From Akkermansiaceae bacterium (GTDB taxonomy: Bacteria; Verrucomicrobiota; Verrucomicrobiia; Verrucomicrobiales; Akkermansiaceae): a DNA stretch of 64,000 nucleotides. The stretch's first letter is position 1; each line of letters begins with the position of its first letter. Below, in pieces: positions 54,133 through 62,282 of this stretch. The DNA lies in contig JANXMQ010000022.1 in NCBI GenBank assembly GCA_025354565.1, positions 1 through 64,000 on the forward strand, read 5' to 3'. The translations under genes were made by a program, and so were the position numbers. Below the pieces are notes generated by a model, which was given only the letters and a program-made list of their open reading frames with translations, was not told the DNA's origin and made no database searches.

Positions 54133-55512
54133 CTACGGTTTCGGCTCTGGCACGTATTTCAAACGCGAGGCCACATCGGGCGAGAGATTCGCGGTGGCCA
54201 GCCAGCCTTGCAGGGCGGATGAATCGTATTGGCCCCAGCGGTTCAGCACGCGGACGAGAGCGGCTTGGCTGCGCGCCGGATCAGCGATCTGGCGGGTCAT
54301 GGAAATGGCATCGAGCGGCTGGGATTCCACCAGCACGGTGGAGGCCACGCCGCGCAAGTGATCGGCATCGGCCCCGGCGGGCTGGCTATTCACCCAAGAC
54401 GTGAGATCGGTTGGGGAAACTGCGGCCCAGGTGAGAACGGCGTCATTGTAGGCGGTTTTCTTTTCTGGGGAATCAGGCAGAGCCCGCGTCCAGGCGATGG
54501 CGTTTTGCGGATCGATGCCGGCCCAGGTGGTGGCGGTCGATTGGATCGCTTGGGCCCGGGCGAGGCCAGGAGCCATGCCAACTGCCCAATCTGCGGCAGT
54601 TTTAGGATCATGTGCGGCCCACAGCGCGGTGAGAGTGCCAGCGGAAAGGGCCTGGGTGTCACCGGTCAATTTTCCGACCCATTGGGATGCGGCCTGCGGG
54701 TCCTGATTTCCCCAAGCACCGATGAGGGCCTGCGCCACGTCACCGCCGCCGGGTTTGTCGAGCTGTTGGTTGACCCATTTCACCGCGTCGTCCACGGATT
54801 GTGCGTACCATGCGGCGGCGAGCGTTTCCATCGCGCCGGTTTTGTTATCCCCGGATGCCAGGGAATCGATCCACTTGGAGGCCCCGCTGGGATCCTTGTC
54901 CGCCCAGATGCCGACGAGCGCTTCGGTGGCACCGGATGAGAGAGCCCCATTCGGCAATGACGAAACCCATGCGGCCGCGGCGGCCGGGTTGCTATCCGCC
55001 CATTCGCGGGTGATGGCGGTGAAGGCGTCTGCGGCGAGCGGGCCGTGCAGGTTGGTGGTGGCCCATTTCGAGGCTCCCTCGGGATCGACGGCGGCCCAAC
55101 CGGCGCAAGCTGCGGCATAGGCATCCCGCTGCAAACTTCCGGCAGGCAGCGAGGATGCCAATTCCATGGCCTTGAGTGGCTCCGTTCGGGCCAATTCCCG
55201 CAGCAGTCCGTCGATGAAAGCGGTGCGTTCCTCCAGATTCGTCATGGCCATAGCATCCAGCCATGCGGCCTGAGGATCCTTGTGAGCGGCCTTGCTGCCT
55301 TGTTCCTGGAACGAGTCCTTGCCATGAAGATTCGCCGTGGCCGAGTGACCCGCTCCGGCAGCGGGATGCAAGGGATGCTGACCCGTTGTTTGTCCGGCGA
55401 GTCCGGGCTGTCTGCTAGATCCAAACGACAGCCATGCGATTTGTGCGAGTCCGGCTCCGAGAAGCAAACCGGACAAGATCGATGCAGCGGGGTGAAGCGG
55501 GAAAAATTTCAT
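54133..55512 (-). CDS. secreted DP-A-W repeat protein, copy 1
   Basis: A 459-residue protein with an N-terminal anchor or signal helix (ILSGLLLGAGLAQIAWLSF), a short linker, and from about residue 75 to the end many helical repeats of about 33-36 residues built on a DPxxAxxW core: AAVDPEGASKWATT, ADSNPAAAAAWVSSL, ADKDPSGASKWIDSL, GNQDPQAASQWVGKL, AAHDPKTAADWAVGM. The periodic pattern suggests a superhelical solenoid. I do not recognise a catalytic domain. It is the second of two tandem paralogues; the copy at 55539 has the same order of repeats. Function unknown. Confidence 0.85.
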   Translation of the reverse strand: MKFFPLHPAASILSGLLLGAGLAQIAWLSFGSSRQPGLAGQTTGQHPLHPAAGAGHSATANLHGKDSFQEQGSKAAHKDPQAAWLDAMAMTNLEERTAFIDGLLRELARTEPLKAMELASSLPAGSLQRDAYAAACAGWAAVDPEGASKWATTNLHGPLAADAFTAITREWADSNPAAAAAWVSSLPNGALSSGATEALVGIWADKDPSGASKWIDSLASGDNKTGAMETLAAAWYAQSVDDAVKWVNQQLDKPGGGDVAQALIGAWGNQDPQAASQWVGKLTGDTQALSAGTLTALWAAHDPKTAADWAVGMAPGLARAQAIQSTATTWAGIDPQNAIAWTRALPDSPEKKTAYNDAVLTWAAVSPTDLTSWVNSQPAGADADHLRGVASTVLVESQPLDAISMTRQIADPARSQAALVRVLNRWGQYDSSALQGWLATANLSPDVASRLKYVPEPKP

Positions 55513-55538
55513 GGGAGTTCAAGCTAAGTGAGGCTGCT

Positions 55539-56909
55539 TCAGGGCCGGGGTGGGATAATTTTTACATGGGCGAGCACTTCTGGCGGTGGGTGGTTCGCGG
55601 TGATCCAGCTCTGAGCGGCGGCGGGATCAGAATTGCCCCAGCGGTTCAGCACATGGGCAAGGGCTGTCTGCCGGGCTGCCGGATCGCCGATCAGACCGGT
55701 CATGGCGATGGCATCGAGCGGCTTGGATTCCACCAGTACGCCGGACGCGAGGCCGCGCAGGTAGTCGGCATCCGCACCGGCCGGCTGGGTGTTGATCCAT
55801 GCGGTGAGGTCGCTTGGGGAAACGCTTGTCCAAGTTCGCACGGCATTGTCAAAGGCCTCTTGTTTCGTAGTGGAATCGGCCATAGACCTAGCCCATTCCA
55901 CGGCGGCCCGTGGCTCGGTGGCGGCCCAGGTTTGGGCGATGTAGGGGACTGATTGCGTGCGGATGACGCCATCTGGGAATGATGCCGCCCAATCGGCTGC
56001 CATCTTGGGATCGCTGGCGACCCAGAGGTTGAGCAACATGTTGACGGAGGAAGCCTGCAAGTCGCCTGATAGAGACATCACCCACTTGGCGGCGGTAGCG
56101 GGGTCTTGGGTGCCGAGGACGTTAATCAACGCCTCTGCCACGTCCTTGCCGCCGGGTTTGTCGATCTGCCGGTCTGCCCATTCCATCGCTGCGCTGGGAG
56201 ATTGGGCGCCCCAGGCGGCGGCGAGGATTTCCATGGCACCGGTCTTGCGGTCACCGGCGGCCATCGACTCGATCCATTTCGCGGCGGCGGTGGGATCTTT
56301 TGCCGCCCATGAGGAAACGAGCGCGGATTGGGGACCCTCGGAGAGCAGTCCGGTGGGCAAGGTGGAGATCCAGGCAGCGGCGGCGGCCGGATCCGCGTCC
56401 GCCCATTCCCGGACGATCATGCCGAAGGCCTCGGTGGCTTGCGGTCCCTTGAGGTTCGTGGTGGCCCACTGGGATGCGGCGGCAGGATCGACGGACGCCC
56501 AGCCTGCGCAGGCGGCGTCATAACTTTCCTTCCTGAGCCGCCCAGCGGGCAGAGAGTCGGCCATGGTCATCGCGGCCATCGGGTCCGTTTTTGCCAATTC
56601 GCGCAACAGGCCGCTGACGAATGCAAGGCGCTCGGCAAAGCTTGTCATGCCCATGGATTTTTTCCAAGCCGCCTGAGGATCCTTGTCCGCAGCCAGGCGG
56701 CCTTTTGTCTCAAACAACTCACTGCCGTGCAGGTTCGTGCGGGGCGTATGCGGGGACTTCACGGTGGCGTAATGGCCAAGGTGGCCGCTGTCGGATTCCG
56801 CAGCGTCCTGTTTTACGGGCTGGAGAAACCAGATGGAACTCACGATCCCGGCACCGATCAGCGTTCCCACACCAAGCCATGCGATTTGGGGTCGGGAATG
56901 GGCTTTCAT
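55539..56909 (-). CDS. secreted DP-A-W repeat protein, copy 2
   Basis: A 456-residue paralogue of the protein at 54133-55512, alignable along its whole length, including the N-terminal anchor (IAWLGVGTLIGAGIVSSIWFL), TNLHGSELFETKG (copy 1: ANLHGKDSFQEQG) and the terminal LNRWGNSDPAAAQSWI. Repeats include ASVDPAAASQWATTNLKGP, ADADPAAAAAWISTL, AAKDPTAAAKWIESM and GTQDPATAAKWVMSL. The two genes are 26 bases apart on the same strand and have diverged clearly, so the duplication is not recent. Function unknown; surface or periplasmic scaffold is one idea. Confidence 0.85.
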   Translation of the reverse strand: MKAHSRPQIAWLGVGTLIGAGIVSSIWFLQPVKQDAAESDSGHLGHYATVKSPHTPRTNLHGSELFETKGRLAADKDPQAAWKKSMGMTSFAERLAFVSGLLRELAKTDPMAAMTMADSLPAGRLRKESYDAACAGWASVDPAAASQWATTNLKGPQATEAFGMIVREWADADPAAAAAWISTLPTGLLSEGPQSALVSSWAAKDPTAAAKWIESMAAGDRKTGAMEILAAAWGAQSPSAAMEWADRQIDKPGGKDVAEALINVLGTQDPATAAKWVMSLSGDLQASSVNMLLNLWVASDPKMAADWAASFPDGVIRTQSVPYIAQTWAATEPRAAVEWARSMADSTTKQEAFDNAVRTWTSVSPSDLTAWINTQPAGADADYLRGLASGVLVESKPLDAIAMTGLIGDPAARQTALAHVLNRWGNSDPAAAQSWITANHPPPEVLAHVKIIPPRP

Positions 56910-56932
56910 GATAAATGCAGTGATGAGTTAAG

Positions 56933-56968
56933 AAAAAACCGAGGTTCCCGCAACTGCAAGAACCCCGG
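56933..56968 (-). terminator. Rho-independent terminator after the calcium-repeat gene
   Basis: On the minus strand CCGGGGTTC pairs with GAACCTCGG (nine pairs including one G-U) around a 12-base loop and is followed by TTTTTTC. It begins about 28 bases after the stop of the 56997 gene, which it should terminate, and separates it from the DP-A-W pair. Confidence 0.8.
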
Positions 56969-56996
56969 CAATTAAGATTTTCAGGATGCTCGAGGC

Positions 56997-57704
56997 TTAG
57001 TTTTCACCGCCGCCGCCACCGCCGTTGTCGCCGTTGTCGTCGAGGCCGTCGCCGTTGGCATCGGAATCGTCAACATTGACAACGCCGTCGCCGTCTTCGT
57101 CCGTGTCGTCGGCATTGACCAAGCCGTCGCCATCAATGTCATCATCGGTAGCATTGTCTTGGCCATCGCCGTCCACGTCCGTGTCTGTCGCGTTGGTTAC
57201 GCCATCGCCATCCACATCGGTGTCGGTGCTGTTGTCCACGCTATCGCCGTCCACGTCGCTGTCGGTGGTATCGGAAACGGCATCGCCGTCGATGTCGGTT
57301 TCCAAATCTGAAACGTCCTTCAAGCCATCGCCGTCGATGTCCTGCTCCAGCGCGGAGTCGTCCGCGACGCCGTCACCGTCGATGTCCAACTCGGCATCCG
57401 AGGTATCGGGCAAGCCATCGGCATCGATGTCAAGTTCGGCGGGAGCGCCGTTAGCGAGAGCATCGCCGATGTGCTTGCCCTTGAAGGGGCCGGAAACGGC
57501 GACGCCGCCGTCCACGTTGCGATCTTGGCCGTTGAGTTTGCCATCGCCGTCCACGTCCGCATCGGAGATGTTCGGGATGCCGTCGCCATCGAGGTCGCGC
57601 AGGGCGCTGGCCTGGACACGGCCGAAGCCGAGACCCGCCACCATGGTGGTTGCGATTGCCATGCCTCTCAGGGCATGGAACTTATTGAGTTGATTGATTT
57701 TCAT
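56997..57704 (-). CDS. secreted Asp/Gly-rich thrombospondin type 3-like repeat protein
   Basis: A 235-residue exported protein. After a signal peptide (GMAIATTMVAGLGFGRVQA) nearly the whole sequence consists of 11-13-residue units such as DLDGDGIPN, DIDADGLPD, DVDGDGVTNATDT, DEDGDGVVNVDDS, ending in a Gly-rich tail. The DxDxDG loops are typical calcium-binding type 3 repeats; the protein should fold only with bound calcium. The DNA is strongly repetitive. It has its own terminator and a 169-bp upstream region. Whether it is surface-attached is not visible. Confidence 0.9.
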   Translation of the reverse strand: MKINQLNKFHALRGMAIATTMVAGLGFGRVQASALRDLDGDGIPNISDADVDGDGKLNGQDRNVDGGVAVSGPFKGKHIGDALANGAPAELDIDADGLPDTSDAELDIDGDGVADDSALEQDIDGDGLKDVSDLETDIDGDAVSDTTDSDVDGDSVDNSTDTDVDGDGVTNATDTDVDGDGQDNATDDDIDGDGLVNADDTDEDGDGVVNVDDSDANGDGLDDNGDNGGGGGGEN

Positions 57705-57873
57705 AACTTAGTGGTGTGGTGTGTTTTTGGTTTGGTTTGCGCACAAGGGAACTTGCGCTTGAAACTCATTTCGCACAAATTATCGTGCTGCACAATAAAC
57801 AAATCGTAACAACCTTGAAATAATCGCCACGCGATCACGTAAGGCCGATGACACCGTCATTTTAGCACGGGCA

Positions 57874-59112
57874 TCACTCTTCCAGCATCTTTCCGGCAGT
57901 GGCGGCGTCGATGGGGTGGAAGTCTGGGTTCATGCTCAGGGCTTGGTTGAAACAGCGGCGGGCAGCTTCGGGGTGCTTGAGAGCGACCTCGATCATGCCG
58001 GCGTGGAATTGCATTTCCGAGTCCGGGGTTTTCCATTTCATGGCTTGCCGGATCATGCGTCGGGCTTCTTCGGGTTGGCCGGATTTTAGCAGACACCAGG
58101 CGAGGGTATCGGCGACGTTGACGTTTTTGTAAACCTCGTAGGCGGTGCGGGCTTCCTTGAGGGCGGTCTCGAGTTCGCGGTCGTGGTCGGCATAAAAGCG
58201 GGCGAGAAGGGCGCTGTTCGGGTGGGGATACTGGCGGTGGAATGAGATTAGGCGGTCGGATTGATCCTGGGATTTCTGTTCCTGACCGGTGAGGTGATAG
58301 AGATCGACGAGCGCGGCCATGGCCTCGTGGTTGGGGGTGATGCTGGCGGATTTTTCGTAGAGTTCGATGGCCTTGGGGTAGTCCTTTTTAGCGGCATGGA
58401 TGCGGGCAAGCGTGGCGAGGATGCGGGGGTTTTCCGGGGCGGCGGCGAGGGCTTGGGTGGCGAGGGCTTCTGCCGGGGGGATGGCCCCGGATTGGAAATT
58501 CATGATCGCGAGCTCGGCCTGGCACCAGGCGGCGTTCTCGGGGTGGGGGCCACCGGCTTTGATGGCCTGTTGCATGAGGGCGCGACCGCGAGTGATGTCG
58601 CCGGTGAGCCAGAGCAAATGCCCAGCGCGGCTCAGAGTTGAGAGGTCTGAGCGGGATTGGAGGGCGACTTGGTATTGGTCGAAGGCCTCGTCGTAGTTGC
58701 CGAGTTCTACCGCGCCATCGCCGATGAGCGAGTGGGCATCGACTTGATGCGGGTCCATGGCGAGGGCTTTTTCCGACCATTGTCTGCCAGCGGTGAAATT
58801 GTGTTCGGAATTTTTCACCCAGGCCATACCGACGATGGCATCAAGATTGTCCGGCTGGATCGAGAGGGCTTTACTAAAGGCGGCGGAGGCCGGGGCGAAG
58901 TCTTGCCCGACAGTGTTGCGGGCCTGCTGCATGAGGGAGTTGCCGAGATTTACCCAGGTCTGCGGGCTGGCCGCTTTGGGCTTCGCAGGACTTGGCGCTG
59001 CGGCGATGACTGGGGTGAGGGCGGAGGCGGATTTCCCGATTTCCGGGGTCTGGGCGGTGGCGGCTGAGGCACAGGCCGAGGCGATGAATAGGGCAAAGGT
59101 GGATGATTTCAT
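57874..59112 (-). CDS. secreted TPR protein
   Basis: A 412-residue exported protein with a signal peptide (FALFIASACASAATA) and tandem tetratricopeptide repeats through residues about 70-400: FSKALSIQPDNLDAIVGMAW, KALAMDPHQVDAHSLIGDGA, ASITPNHEAMAALVDLYHLT, CFNQALSMNPDFHPID. It probably acts as a protein-protein adaptor in the periplasm. It lies 64 bases after the DUF4331 gene on the same strand, with a stable hairpin in the gap, and the two are probably co-transcribed. Confidence 0.88.
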   Translation of the reverse strand: MKSSTFALFIASACASAATAQTPEIGKSASALTPVIAAAPSPAKPKAASPQTWVNLGNSLMQQARNTVGQDFAPASAAFSKALSIQPDNLDAIVGMAWVKNSEHNFTAGRQWSEKALAMDPHQVDAHSLIGDGAVELGNYDEAFDQYQVALQSRSDLSTLSRAGHLLWLTGDITRGRALMQQAIKAGGPHPENAAWCQAELAIMNFQSGAIPPAEALATQALAAAPENPRILATLARIHAAKKDYPKAIELYEKSASITPNHEAMAALVDLYHLTGQEQKSQDQSDRLISFHRQYPHPNSALLARFYADHDRELETALKEARTAYEVYKNVNVADTLAWCLLKSGQPEEARRMIRQAMKWKTPDSEMQFHAGMIEVALKHPEAARRCFNQALSMNPDFHPIDAATAGKMLEE

Positions 59113-59127
59113 GTTAGGAAAGGGAAG

Positions 59128-59160
59128 GCAGGCGGCATCGGGGGGAGAGATGCCGCCTGC
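59128..59160 (-). promoter_or_regulatory. 11-bp intercistronic hairpin between DUF4331 and TPR genes
   Basis: GCAGGCGGCAT and ATGCCGCCTGC form a perfect 11-bp stem with an 11-base loop. It ends about 15 bases before the TPR start codon in the direction of transcription and has no T run, so it is more likely an mRNA stability or translation element than a terminator. Confidence 0.6.
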
Positions 59161-59176
59161 GGGGAGTAGTTAGTTG

Positions 59177-60673
59177 TTACGGAGCTTGGCGTTGGTTCAC
59201 GGAGGCTCCGGAGTGGGGGGTGCCGAGGTAGGGGAAGACCTGGTTGTAGAGTTCGTCGTTGGAGTCAACATTGTCGCCGACGACGGTGATCGTGGAGTAT
59301 GCCGGGCCACTTGCGATGGCGGACAGCGCGATGTCCACCACGTCGTCGCCGATGCGGCGACCGTTCGGCCAGCCGCCAGTATCGCCCCCCACGACGCTGA
59401 GACGGTTGAAACCAGACTGGCCGGGAAGCTTGACCGGGGCGGTGGTGGTATCGATACGCAAGACGTCGGGAATGAAGATCGCGACGAGGTCCGAGCGATT
59501 ATCGATCTGGGTCGGCGAGGTGCCATCGGTGCCGAAGAGGACCTTGTTGATGAGGAAGGCGATTTCGGGGGTCTGGGCGTATTGCTTGAAGGAAGCGGCG
59601 TCATTTTCCGGCAGGGTTCTGTTATAGTTGTCCTTGCCGCGGAGGGCGACGAGCACCTCGTTGAACAGAGGATTGCCCAAACGGTTCACTTGAATCCAGC
59701 CACCGCCACTGACGGGACCGGCCTTCGTGCTGCGCAGGGTCACGGCCTTGCGACTCACCGAGGCATAGATGCCGACGCCGGTTTGCGCCCCGAGTAAGGG
59801 ACTGGTGTAGGCGACGGGGGTCAATTTCGAGAGCGGGATTTGCATGGCGTAGGTGAGCACGTTGAAGCCCTTGAAGCCGTCCACGCCGCCGCCATCTTGG
59901 CCGAGGCCGTCGTTGGCATTGCCGTTGTTGTCAATGATACGGGGATTGAGGAAATCGAATATCCCCGGCGTGTCCGCATAGAATCCGTCATCACGAGGGC
60001 CGGCCCAGACGGTGATGCCCGTGCTGAGTTCGGTGATCGCTTGCTTGGTCAGGCTGTCGAGATTTGACAACTTGGTGGCACCGGAGATGGCCAGACCGTC
60101 TGTCCCGTTGTAGGCCGGGGTGGTGCGGGCACCGACGTTCGGTGGAGCGGTGGGCAGGCCACGAGCCTCGAAGATGGGATCTACCTTGTCGGGAACGTGG
60201 GTGCTGAAACGGAATGTCTGGGTGAAATTCTGTTTCCCGTCGCCAATCGTGGTGATCGGCCCGACTTCCGTGCCACGGCCGTAGGAAAGAATGGTGTCGG
60301 GATTTTTCACGTCCGTGATGGACGAGAAATTGAAATCAAACCGCTTCGTTTCCTTGCCCGTCACCGGATCGGTTATGTGGATGCTATAACGCGCATCGTC
60401 GGCGAAACGCTCGTAGATCCCGCCATCGCCGGGTTCCGAAAACGGTCGGACGGAGACCAAGACGTTGAGGACTTTCACGGTCGGGTCATTGTACTTCGTG
60501 CCGATGAAGGCGTAGAGGTCTGTTAGGTTGGCCTGCGGGTCCTGCTTAATGAGCGGGGCGTCGCTGTGGCTGGATGCCTGCGCCGTGATGGGGCAGACGA
60601 AAGCCCCGCAAACGAGCGGGGCGAGCCGGCAAATGATTGCGCGGCGGCGTGTTGATGTTGTGTTGTTTTTCAT
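59177..60673 (-). CDS. DUF4331-family exported protein
   Basis: A 498-residue exported protein of the DUF4331 family. After a signal segment (LAPLVCGAFVCPITAQA) the family start ASSHSDAPLIKQDPQANLTD is unmistakable, followed by LYAFIGTKYNDPTVKVLNVL, YSIHITDP, and FNVLTYAMQIPLSKLTP. The family is widespread in exported proteins, often beside TPR genes as here, but its biochemical role is unknown. Several loops carry Asp and Asn that could bind metal. It is the first gene of the two-gene unit and is divergent from 60861. Confidence 0.9.
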   Translation of the reverse strand: MKNNTTSTRRRAIICRLAPLVCGAFVCPITAQASSHSDAPLIKQDPQANLTDLYAFIGTKYNDPTVKVLNVLVSVRPFSEPGDGGIYERFADDARYSIHITDPVTGKETKRFDFNFSSITDVKNPDTILSYGRGTEVGPITTIGDGKQNFTQTFRFSTHVPDKVDPIFEARGLPTAPPNVGARTTPAYNGTDGLAISGATKLSNLDSLTKQAITELSTGITVWAGPRDDGFYADTPGIFDFLNPRIIDNNGNANDGLGQDGGGVDGFKGFNVLTYAMQIPLSKLTPVAYTSPLLGAQTGVGIYASVSRKAVTLRSTKAGPVSGGGWIQVNRLGNPLFNEVLVALRGKDNYNRTLPENDAASFKQYAQTPEIAFLINKVLFGTDGTSPTQIDNRSDLVAIFIPDVLRIDTTTAPVKLPGQSGFNRLSVVGGDTGGWPNGRRIGDDVVDIALSAIASGPAYSTITVVGDNVDSNDELYNQVFPYLGTPHSGASVNQRQAP

Positions 60674-60860
60674 GGGATAAGTGGGCTTGGGTTTACATAA
60701 CAGCGATGTGCGTCATGCACCAAACTTTCAACCGCACCATGTCTTGGCCTCTTCTTGCGGTCAAAATCCTGACGGATTCAATTTTGAATAGGGGTATTGC
60801 AAATGGGATCAAATTCCCGTTTGTGTCGGCGGTCCTGCTCGCCAAGGTGCGGGGCGCTGC

Positions 60861-61217
60861 ATGAAATTCTCGATTTACATAATTGCCATGGTAATTCTCG
60901 GCCTAGCCATCCACTTGACTAACAGTCATGATGCTGCCGTGCTAGTACCCTTACCGGCGCAGGCCACCAAGACCCGGCACGCCACCACACCGCCACCGCC
61001 CACCCCAAAGGAAGTAATGACGATGGGTCCTGCAGAATGGGGAAAACGCTTCGACCAAGCACCCACAGCCATCGCTCCGCAAACCCGCAAGTCCATCATC
61101 CGAACGGCCGCGGAACTTCAGGAAATTCTCGCCGCCGGAGCGGATCCGCATGGCGATGATGTACGCGTTTATGTCGATGCGATCCTCGCGCTGGTAGCCA
61201 GCCACGGCGACGAGTGA
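60861..61217 (+). CDS. small membrane-anchored protein of unknown function
   Basis: A 118-residue protein with one N-terminal hydrophobic helix (FSIYIIAMVILGLAIHL), a Pro/Thr linker and a helical C-terminal domain (TRKSIIRTAAELQEILAAGA and VRVYVDAILALVASHG). It is small and I do not recognise it. The composition and the clean signal-anchor make it a plausible gene. Divergent from the DUF4331 gene. Confidence 0.6.
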   Translation: MKFSIYIIAMVILGLAIHLTNSHDAAVLVPLPAQATKTRHATTPPPPTPKEVMTMGPAEWGKRFDQAPTAIAPQTRKSIIRTAAELQEILAAGADPHGDDVRVYVDAILALVASHGDE

Positions 61218-61358
61218 GCGCGCAGATTTTAGAGCCTGTTTAACGAACTGCTGGGTTGCCGGAGGGAACGATATTTCCTGTCACCGTCAGCACCTGAGCC
61301 TGATTCCCCCCCCAAATGGGACGGGTCTTTTGCCATGAGCGTGAAAAAAAGTTGATGG

Positions 61359-62279
61359 ATGCCAATACTAATGAAGATTGGATACCTCCTGCCTATGAAT
61401 GAGGTGACCAAGAAGATACATCCAGATATCCAACAACTGCCAAGCCTTACTTTGCGGCAGATGGAGGTGTTTTTCGCGGTTTGCCGGGAGGGATCGTATG
61501 CGAACGCCGCTTTGGAACTGAGAAGCACCCGTCCTAACATAAAGCGCGTCTGTGAGGATTTCCAGAAGGCGGTGGGACGCCCATTGTTCGAGGAGCGACC
61601 GGACAGGACCTTGCAGCCCACGACTTTCGCGAATGAATTGCTCACGCAGACTGGAACACTTTCGAGAAGCCTGCGCCATCTGACGGAGAGTGTCAGGTCG
61701 CTACACGAAAAAGGGCGGATCCTGCGCTTCGCGGCTGCGGGGGAGTTGTTCAAAGGCGGGCTTTTCACGGATTTCCTAGCCCGGCTTAGAATTTCGGATG
61801 CTTTCCGCCCGTGCTTCCTGCGGATCGAGGCGAATCGCTACCGCATCGCCTTGCTTAATGCGGAGTGCGATGTCTATTTTGGCGCGGGTATCGTCGCTTC
61901 GAATCGTCTGGAACTGGTGGACTTGGGCGGTATCCCTTGGACCTTCAAACAAGGCGGCAGCGTCCTGACGAAAATTCCCTCCAAACCCGCAGACATGGCA
62001 TCCGGCAAGTGGTGGATAGCGGAAACAGGTGATCCACCGGCCAGCGAGAGTATCCTGCAAGCCCTCCATCTAGCGGGAGCATCTGGCGGACGAATTCTCA
62101 AGGAAAACTCTGCGGATCAGCCTGCGAACGACGAAATAGTTCTGCATCACGACATTACCTCTCCGCCGCAGCCCGGTCGGCGCGACGGGTGGCCGAGCTT
62201 CCGCTTTTCTGCGGTTCTTAAAAAACAACACCCATACTCCGAGTTGATGGCCCGCCTCACAGGAGTCGCCCTCGCTTGA
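61359..62279 (+). CDS. LysR-like regulator, divergent
   Basis: A 306-residue protein with an N-terminal LysR-type winged helix (LTLRQMEVFFAVCREGSYAN and RSTRPNIKRVCEDFQKAVGR, ending LFEERP) and a poorly conserved effector domain. Possible starts are the ATGs at 61359, 61371 and 61395; all leave the helix-turn-helix intact. The recognition helix (STRPNIKRV) differs from the usual S-QPA-S pattern. It is directly followed, after three bases, by a second LysR gene on the same strand, an unusual pairing. Confidence 0.75.
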   Translation: MPILMKIGYLLPMNEVTKKIHPDIQQLPSLTLRQMEVFFAVCREGSYANAALELRSTRPNIKRVCEDFQKAVGRPLFEERPDRTLQPTTFANELLTQTGTLSRSLRHLTESVRSLHEKGRILRFAAAGELFKGGLFTDFLARLRISDAFRPCFLRIEANRYRIALLNAECDVYFGAGIVASNRLELVDLGGIPWTFKQGGSVLTKIPSKPADMASGKWWIAETGDPPASESILQALHLAGASGGRILKENSADQPANDEIVLHHDITSPPQPGRRDGWPSFRFSAVLKKQHPYSELMARLTGVALA

Positions 62280-62282
62280 CCC

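Noticed and set aside
57025..57693. Ser/Pro-rich 222-residue plus-strand frame
   Set aside because: It is the complement of the Asp/Gly calcium repeats; the regular DNA keeps the antisense frame open.
60637..60864. 75-residue plus-strand frame before 60861
   Set aside because: It begins antisense to the DUF4331 start and crosses the shared promoter region; the 60861 gene has a better start and composition.
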